In this document: positions 21,410 through 26,055 of the stretch, piece after piece
How the letters are laid out: each line of letters starts with the position of its first letter
Numbering within the stretch: position 1 is the stretch's first letter
Assembly (NCBI GenBank): GCA_949292445.1
Contig: CASEZU010000112.1
Location: 1-26,055, forward strand
Source of the DNA: an uncultured Spirochaetales bacterium
Lineage (GTDB): Bacteria; Spirochaetota; Spirochaetia; Sphaerochaetales; Sphaerochaetaceae
Direction: 5' to 3'
Length of the DNA: 26,055 bases
Made by a program: the position numbers and the translations under genes
Notes under the pieces: model-generated
What the model was told of the DNA's origin: nothing
Database searches by the model: none
Seen by the model: only the letters and a program-made list of their open reading frames with translations

Positions 21410-23020
21410 ATGGCAAAGCATATTTTCGTAACGGGCGGAGTCGTCTCAGGGCTCGGCAAGGGTATCACGGCAGCAAGTCTCGGCCGTCTGCTGAAATCCA
21501 GGGGCTTAACAGTCGCGGCACAGAAACTGGATCCTTATATGAATGTGGATCCGGGAACGATGAATCCGCTGCAGCATGGTGAGGTTTTCGTCACAGATGA
21601 CGGCTCGGAGACAGATCTCGACCTCGGTCACTACGAGAGGTTCATAGACGAGGATCTCAACAAGTTCTCCAACCTCACTTCCGGCAAAGTCTTCTGGACT
21701 GTGCTGAACAAGGAGAGGAACGGCGAATACCTCGGCTCCACAGTGCAGATCATCCCGCATGTCACCGACGAGATAAAGAAATTCATCTACTCTCTCGGAG
21801 AGAAAACGGGCGCCGATGTCGTGATAACCGAGATAGGCGGCACTATCGGGGACATAGAATCACAGCCGTTTCTGGAAGCCATCCGCCAGATATCCATCGA
21901 ACAGGGAAAGGAGAACTGCCTCTTCATTCATGTCACGCTTGTCCCTTACATAAGGTCATCAGGAGAGCACAAGTCAAAGCCGACCCAGCATTCAGTCAAG
22001 GAAATGATGAATGCAGGGCTCTTCCCTGACATCATAGTCTGCCGCGCAGATGAACCTATAGAGGAATCCGTAAAGCAGAAAATAGCCATGTTCTGCAATG
22101 TGAAGCGAGACTGCGTAATCGAGAACAGCACCGTACCTATCCTCTATGAGGCACCGGTTATGCTGCAGAATGAGAATCTCGACACAATAGTCTGCCGCGA
22201 ACTCGGGCTCAGCACCCCGCCGGCGGATATGACGGAATGGAGGGAGATGCTCAGGAAAGCAAAGGAGAGCACGGAAGTCGTGAGGATCGCGGTTGTCGGC
22301 AAGTACATCCAGCTCCACGATGCCTATCTCTCAGTGATAGAAGCGCTCAAGCATGCAGGATGGGCACAGCACTCGCAGGTGGCGATCGACTGGGTGGATG
22401 CGGAGGAGCTCAACGGAACGACTGCTCCGTCGCTGCTGGGGAATGTCTCAGGAATCCTTGTTCCCGGCGGATTCGGTTCCAGAGGAATCCCCGGGAAGAT
22501 CGAGGCGGCAAAATATGCACGCGAGAATGGCATACCTTACCTCGGGATCTGCCTCGGCATGCAGACTGCCGTAATAGAATTCGCCCGGGATGTGCTGGGC
22601 TACAGCGATGCCGATTCTGCTGAATTCAATCCTGACACGAAGTATCCTGTCATCTCCCTGATGCCCGACCAGATGGGGAACATCCCTCTCGGAGGAACAA
22701 TGAGGCTCGGCGCGTATCCCTGCAGGATCAAGCCGGGAACAGCGATGGCCGCAGCATACGGCGGGGCTGAACTTGTAAATGAACGCCACAGGCACAGATA
22801 TGAGTTCACGAATGAATACAGGGATGAATATGAAGAGCATGGCATGAGTATCGTCGGCACCAGCCCTGACAACCATCTCGTCGAGGCTGTGGAGATTCCC
22901 TCCCATCCGTTCTTCCTCGGAGTGCAGTTCCATCCGGAATTCAAGTCCAGGCCGAACAGGCCTCACCCGTGCTTCCTGGCATTCATAAAGGCGGCATTGA
23001 GGAAACATCTCGGCGCCTGA
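21410..23020 (+). CDS. pyrG: CTP synthase (glutamine hydrolysing)
   Basis: A 536-residue enzyme that aminates UTP to CTP with glutamine and ATP. The synthetase domain (1-~270) begins [25 protein letters not shown] with the P-loop, followed by [39 protein letters not shown]. The class I glutamine amidotransferase domain (~295-536) has the nucleophile Cys in YLGICLGMQ and the His-Glu pair in VQFHPEF. All motifs and the length are standard. ATG 21410 has GAGGTG upstream and lies 10 nt after the ANTAR stop, so it is the third gene of a glnA-ANTAR-pyrG operon: an enzyme that consumes the product of the first gene. Confidence 0.97.
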   Translation: MAKHIFVTGGVVSGLGKGITAASLGRLLKSRGLTVAAQKLDPYMNVDPGTMNPLQHGEVFVTDDGSETDLDLGHYERFIDEDLNKFSNLTSGKVFWTVLNKERNGEYLGSTVQIIPHVTDEIKKFIYSLGEKTGADVVITEIGGTIGDIESQPFLEAIRQISIEQGKENCLFIHVTLVPYIRSSGEHKSKPTQHSVKEMMNAGLFPDIIVCRADEPIEESVKQKIAMFCNVKRDCVIENSTVPILYEAPVMLQNENLDTIVCRELGLSTPPADMTEWREMLRKAKESTEVVRIAVVGKYIQLHDAYLSVIEALKHAGWAQHSQVAIDWVDAEELNGTTAPSLLGNVSGILVPGGFGSRGIPGKIEAAKYARENGIPYLGICLGMQTAVIEFARDVLGYSDADSAEFNPDTKYPVISLMPDQMGNIPLGGTMRLGAYPCRIKPGTAMAAAYGGAELVNERHRHRYEFTNEYRDEYEEHGMSIVGTSPDNHLVEAVEIPSHPFFLGVQFHPEFKSRPNRPHPCFLAFIKAALRKHLGA

Positions 23021-23021
23021 T

Positions 23022-23507
23022 TCAGTAGAAAGATACGGAACCATCTCCGGAGATGAGGGAAACAGCTTCCCCTTCTCCGGTATGGCTGCTGGAAACGGAG
23101 ACAGTGAAAGGGATTCCGTTGAGGATGCCGCTGAACACCCCTCCGGAAAGTGATACGACGGTCTCCGCACCGCCGAACGAGAAAAGCATCGAGTCATCTC
23201 CTGCTCTTTCAATAGAGAGGATGCCTTCGAGAGGGAAATGAAAGAGATTCTCAAACGCCTTCCGGCCTGAAGAATCCGTCTTCCATTCCGTCCCGTCCAG
23301 CATCACAGCTGTATCCCTGCCCTGTTCAGCATCAGGATAAGGTGTCCCAGAGACTGAGAGACGGATGAAGAATATGGCAATCGCTGCGGTGATGAGCGAG
23401 GATATCACAACTGCTGCAATAAGGCGTATCAATGTATTTCTGTCGTATGCCGCCATAAAGCAATGATTGTATTCCCGCGCAATAAACAAAGAGATTTTCC
23501 TCTGCAT
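23022..23507 (-). CDS. Small membrane-anchored protein of unknown function
   Basis: About 161 residues. One transmembrane helix (LIRLIAAVVISSLITAAIAIFFI) lies near the N-terminus and a ~105-residue Gly/Ser-rich, probably beta-structured extracytoplasmic part follows (for example SGGVFSGILNGIPFTVSVSSS). There is no catalytic motif. The overall layout recalls NusG-domain-II-type small proteins, but I cannot confirm that. ATG 23507 is chosen because GGGGGAGG lies 8 nt upstream. ATG 23456 (MAAYDRNT) is a credible alternative with TACAAT 9 nt upstream. The gene is convergent with pyrG, 1 nt apart, and divergent from darA. Confidence 0.65.
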   Translation of the reverse strand: MQRKISLFIAREYNHCFMAAYDRNTLIRLIAAVVISSLITAAIAIFFIRLSVSGTPYPDAEQGRDTAVMLDGTEWKTDSSGRKAFENLFHFPLEGILSIERAGDDSMLFSFGGAETVVSLSGGVFSGILNGIPFTVSVSSSHTGEGEAVSLISGDGSVSFY

Positions 23508-23531
23508 TATGCTATCCTCCCCCATAATCAT

Positions 23532-23561
23532 TTGCTTACGGCAGCGGCGTCATGTTATAAT
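23532..23561 (+). promoter_or_regulatory. Promoter of darA
   Basis: TTGCTT (23532-23537), 18-bp spacer, TATAAT (23556-23561) with an extended -10 TG (23553-23554). Confidence 0.65.
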
Positions 23562-23582
23562 TTCCGGAAAAGGAGAAAAGGG

Positions 23583-23912
23583 ATGAAGCTGATTCTTTCA
23601 ATCATACAGACTGCGGATGAGACAGATACCGTACAGGAGCTCAACAAGAGAGGATTCTTCGTCACCAAGCTGTCTACGACAGGAGGCTTCCTGAAAGCCA
23701 AGAACACGACTCTCCTGATAGGAACAGATGATGAGAAGGTCGATGCGGTGCTTGAGGTGCTGAAGAAATATGCGGGGCACAGGATGCAGCTCAGCCCTGT
23801 ATCAGGGGCAGATATGCGCATGTTCAACTCAGCCGGCGCGAACATGGTCGAAGTTCCGGCAGGCGGCTGCGTGGTATTCGTGCTAGACATAGACAAAGCA
23901 CAGAAATTCTGA
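23583..23912 (+). CDS. darA: Cyclic-di-AMP receptor, PII-like (DUF970)
   Basis: A 109-residue protein of the DarA/PstA family, a PII-like trimer that binds cyclic di-AMP. The diagnostic STTGGFLKAKNTTLLIG lies at residues 31-47 and the C-terminal GGCVVFVLDID strand is present. PII-like folds signal through their loops, but the partner of DarA is not known. ATG 23583 has AAAGGAG upstream and an extended -10 promoter. It is followed by a GC-rich hairpin, so it is probably expressed alone. Its location beside the glutamine genes may be chance, though c-di-AMP has been tied to nitrogen and osmolyte balance in Gram-positive bacteria. Confidence 0.92.
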   Translation: MKLILSIIQTADETDTVQELNKRGFFVTKLSTTGGFLKAKNTTLLIGTDDEKVDAVLEVLKKYAGHRMQLSPVSGADMRMFNSAGANMVEVPAGGCVVFVLDIDKAQKF

Positions 23913-23928
23913 TGTGAACAAAGGCCAC

Positions 23929-23954
23929 GAACCGGAGGCTGCGGTCTCCGGTTC
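23929..23954 (+). terminator. Hairpin after darA
   Basis: A perfect 9-bp stem GAACCGGAG/CTCCGGTTC with an 8-nt loop, 17 nt after the darA stop codon. No T-run follows (TGTCATG), so as an intrinsic terminator it is imperfect. Confidence 0.5.
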
Positions 23955-24014
23955 TGTCATGCCGGCCATTGCTCCTGAAAATCTGATTTTGCATTGCTGT
24001 CATCCATGACTGAG

Positions 24015-24020
24015 TATAAT
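24015..24020 (+). promoter_or_regulatory. -10 hexamer of the phosphohexose mutase gene
   Basis: A consensus TATAAT lies 25 nt before ATG 24046, with AAAGGAG between them. The -35 is unclear (ATTGCT at 16 bp is the best candidate). Confidence 0.5.
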
Positions 24021-24045
24021 CTGGAAGAGAGATAAAGGAGCGTTC

Positions 24046-25830
24046 ATGAGATTTCACGACAGGAATACGGGCCTCTTCATTGAGGATACAGGCAGCAGGA
24101 TAACAACAGGAACAGCGACAGATGAGACTCTGAGGACTGCACTGTCGAAATGCATTCTATCGGCATCCGGATGGAGGGCCGTGATGGCAGCCTCCGGGGA
24201 CGAGGAGGATGGCAGAGGTGATGTCAGCGAGGAAATGCTCCTGATCGCAGCGGCAGCAGCCCTCTCCTTCCTGGATTATCTTGGAAAGGAGAATCCGCGG
24301 ATCATAATGGGATGCGATGCAAGGCCTACAGGCAGGCTGCTGTCAGCAGCTGTACGGCGCGCCTTCATAGCCAGAGGGGCCATGCTTGATGACATCTTCA
24401 TCTCATCAGCTCCGGAGATCATGGCTGCCTCCCACCGCTATGACGGTTTCTTCTATATTTCAGCATCGCATAATCCTGTCGGACACAATGGCTACAAATT
24501 TGGCGTAGAAGGCGGAGTGTATCCCAAAGACGAGATGGACAGGATAATCCCGTCTTTCAGGGCGATGGTGGAGAAAGACGGCGCGGCAGGGATGCTGCGG
24601 TCACTCATAGATTCAGTGCCGGAGGAAAAAGCTGATGAGGTTCTCAGGAACCACAACACGGCGAAGCGGGAGGCACTTGAGAGTTACCGGTCATTCGTGA
24701 TGAGGACAGCGCATGCGGACGCTTCCTTTGCCCTGCCCTTCGGCGTAGCCATAGATTTCAACGGCTCAGCTCGGGCAGCTTCAATAGACATGCCGTTCCT
24801 GCGCAGCCATGAAGCACGTATCTGGGCAATCAATGCAGCCCCGGGGCAGATTGAGCATGCAATAGTCCCCGAGGGAGAGAACCTGGAATGGGTGCGGAGA
24901 ACACTCGAGGAGAGGCACTCCAAGGATCCGTCATTCATCATCGGCTACACTCCGGACAATGATGGAGACAGGGGCAATTTCGTTTACACGGACAAGCGCG
25001 GAAAGGCCCATATCCTGAGTGCGCAGACAGTCTTCGCACTGGTGGCCGTTATAGAGCTCTCATACGATGCGATGCGGGGGAAGAAGCGTATCGCAATAGC
25101 GGTCAACGGCCCTACTTCGCTGCTTATTGATGACATAGCGGCAAAACTCGGAGCAGAGGTCTTCCGCTCGGACATCGGAGAAGCCAATGTCGTATCACTG
25201 TCGGAGAAACTCCGCAAAGAAGGATACACCTGCCGCGTCTGCGGAGAAGGAAGCAACGGCGGGAACATAACATATCCGGCCAAAGTGCGCGACCCGATGA
25301 ACTCTCTGATGACATTCGCCAAGCTGTGGTCAGTTGACGGCCTCTATGCTTTCATAATGGAGAAACTGGGAAAGAAAGCTGAAGCTGAGCCGTCCCTGCA
25401 CTCCGTGGTATCAGCTCTGCCCAGATACATGACAACCTCCGCGTTCTCATCGGATGCCGTGATGCACATCAGGAGCACGGATTACAACAGGCTGAAGCTG
25501 GAGTATGAGGACATCATTCAGTATGAGGGCAATGGCAGGATGCCCTCCTCCTTCTCAAGATGGGAGGTAAGACAGTACGAAGGCACGGAAGAAGATATCG
25601 GAATAGGTACTGAGCACAGAGCCCCTGACTCCACAGGAGGGCTGAAAGTACAGTTCTATGACAGCAGGAACCTTCCTGCAGGCTATCTGTGGCTCTCTAA
25701 ATCAAGGACCGAACCGGTGATCAGGACAATGGTCGACATAAAAGGAAATGACAGAAAGCTCCATGATGAGCTTCTCAGCTGGCAGCGGGAAATGGTCCAG
25801 CGGGCTGATGACAGGGTTTTCAATGAATGA
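24046..25830 (+). CDS. Alpha-D-phosphohexomutase (phosphoglucomutase/phosphomannomutase)
   Basis: A 594-residue enzyme that moves phosphate between positions 1 and 6 of a hexose, linking glycolysis to polysaccharide and cell-envelope synthesis. The active-site loop is SASHNP (139-144, phosphoserine Ser141), the metal loop DNDGDR (304-309) and the C-terminal phosphate-binding loop SRTEPVIRTMVD. The sugar-recognition loop is GEGSNGGN (400-407), whereas most members have GEESGH or GEQSGH. The N-terminus (MRFHDRNTGLFIEDTGSR) and the length beyond ~450-550 residues recall spirochaetal versions. AAAGGAG precedes ATG 24046. A terminator follows, so it is likely a single-gene transcript. Glucose versus mannose preference cannot be read with confidence. 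Confidence 0.92.
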   Translation: MRFHDRNTGLFIEDTGSRITTGTATDETLRTALSKCILSASGWRAVMAASGDEEDGRGDVSEEMLLIAAAAALSFLDYLGKENPRIIMGCDARPTGRLLSAAVRRAFIARGAMLDDIFISSAPEIMAASHRYDGFFYISASHNPVGHNGYKFGVEGGVYPKDEMDRIIPSFRAMVEKDGAAGMLRSLIDSVPEEKADEVLRNHNTAKREALESYRSFVMRTAHADASFALPFGVAIDFNGSARAASIDMPFLRSHEARIWAINAAPGQIEHAIVPEGENLEWVRRTLEERHSKDPSFIIGYTPDNDGDRGNFVYTDKRGKAHILSAQTVFALVAVIELSYDAMRGKKRIAIAVNGPTSLLIDDIAAKLGAEVFRSDIGEANVVSLSEKLRKEGYTCRVCGEGSNGGNITYPAKVRDPMNSLMTFAKLWSVDGLYAFIMEKLGKKAEAEPSLHSVVSALPRYMTTSAFSSDAVMHIRSTDYNRLKLEYEDIIQYEGNGRMPSSFSRWEVRQYEGTEEDIGIGTEHRAPDSTGGLKVQFYDSRNLPAGYLWLSKSRTEPVIRTMVDIKGNDRKLHDELLSWQREMVQRADDRVFNE

Positions 25831-25839
25831 ACCAAATGG

Positions 25840-25880
25840 GGGCTATCAGAAGTAATGTGCTGGTAGCCCTCTATCAGTCT
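25840..25880 (+). terminator. Terminator after the phosphohexose mutase gene
   Basis: Stem GGGCTATCAG/CTGGTAGCCC (25840-25849 with 25860-25869, one T-G pair) with a 10-nt loop. The tail is T-containing but interrupted (TCTATCAGTCT). Confidence 0.6.
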
Positions 25881-25915
25881 TCTTGTTTATTCTTATCCTC
25901 GTGACAATAACCAGA

Positions 25916-26053
25916 TCAGGATTCATTCATAACCTCCAGATACGATGAAAGAATATTCCTTTCGCTTTCATTGCCAGAAAGAAGCTCAAAAATATAATTA
26001 CCTACCAGAGTATCCGAGTCTTCAGCATCGTGCATAAGTTCCCGTATCTTTCT
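25916..26053 (-). CDS. C-terminal fragment of an unidentified protein
   Basis: The last 45 codons of a minus-strand gene that continues beyond the right edge. The tail is acidic and helical-looking (RKIRELMHDAEDSDTLVG, then NYIFELLSG, then NILSSYLEVMNES) and ends in TGA at 25916-25918. I do not recognise it. The frame is the only minus-strand frame open to the edge here. The AT-richer composition of this stretch resembles the left end of the window more than the core genes. Confidence 0.5.
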   Translation of the reverse strand, partial: RKIRELMHDAEDSDTLVGNYIFELLSGNESERNILSSYLEVMNES

Positions 26054-26055
26054 GG

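Noticed and set aside
22448..23254. Long open frame opposite the end of pyrG
   Set aside because: Antisense to the amidotransferase domain and into the next gene; protein looks random with no family motif.

Overview
The window looks like a chromosomal segment of a host-associated anaerobic bacterium. My best guess is a spirochaete of the Sphaerochaeta/Treponema type. The reasons are the style of the phosphohexose mutase, the pairing of a type III with a type I glutamine synthetase, a rubredoxin, a DarA-type c-di-AMP receptor and several gene families shared with Clostridia. The assignment is an inference from protein resemblance only; a clostridial relative is not excluded. Coding density is high everywhere except in the first 1.1 kb.

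Layout. (1) 1-1117: the 3' end of a gene that resembles AlbA/Schlafen-domain regulators, followed by about 1 kb of AT-richer DNA. This holds three copies of a short repeat and two diverged copies of a ~200-bp block. Each block carries promoter-like hexamers, a stem-loop and a terminator-like hairpin, so the two may be paralogous small RNAs. (2) 1118-4680, minus strand: a Fur-family regulator, a ZnuABC-type metal importer and an MgtC-like membrane protein, tightly coupled behind one promoter with a Fur-like operator. (3) 4681-7291: a glycerophosphodiesterase divergent from a three-gene module (zinc-ribbon membrane protein, DUF5685 protein, J-domain protein). (4) 7284-10713: a TetR regulator, a HAD phosphatase coupled to threonine ammonia-lyase, and a second TetR regulator. 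(5) 10783-14861: metK, a DUF2238-like membrane protein, an M18 aminopeptidase and a lipoprotein. (6) 14843-17167: thpR and a sodium:solute symporter, divergent from a short rubredoxin gene that sits behind a near-consensus Fur box. (7) 17169-23020: glutamine metabolism: glnN (type III) behind a terminator in its leader, divergent from glnA (type I), an ANTAR RNA-binding regulator and pyrG. (8) 23022-25830: a small membrane-anchored protein, darA and a phosphohexose mutase. (9) the 3' end of an unidentified minus-strand gene.

How they work together. The nitrogen block is the most coherent unit. The ANTAR protein is made between glnA and pyrG, both glutamine enzymes, and a strong intrinsic terminator lies in the leader of the divergent glnN. 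This suggests RNA-level antitermination control of nitrogen assimilation. The Fur-family regulator plausibly controls its own metal-import operon and perhaps rubredoxin, since both have 7-1-7 inverted repeats at their promoters.

A recurring feature is genes with no Shine-Dalgarno sequence whose start codon falls 6-8 nt after a -10 hexamer (fur, the glycerophosphodiesterase, the zinc-ribbon gene, ilvA, the DUF2238-like gene, perhaps the lipoprotein). This predicts leaderless mRNAs.
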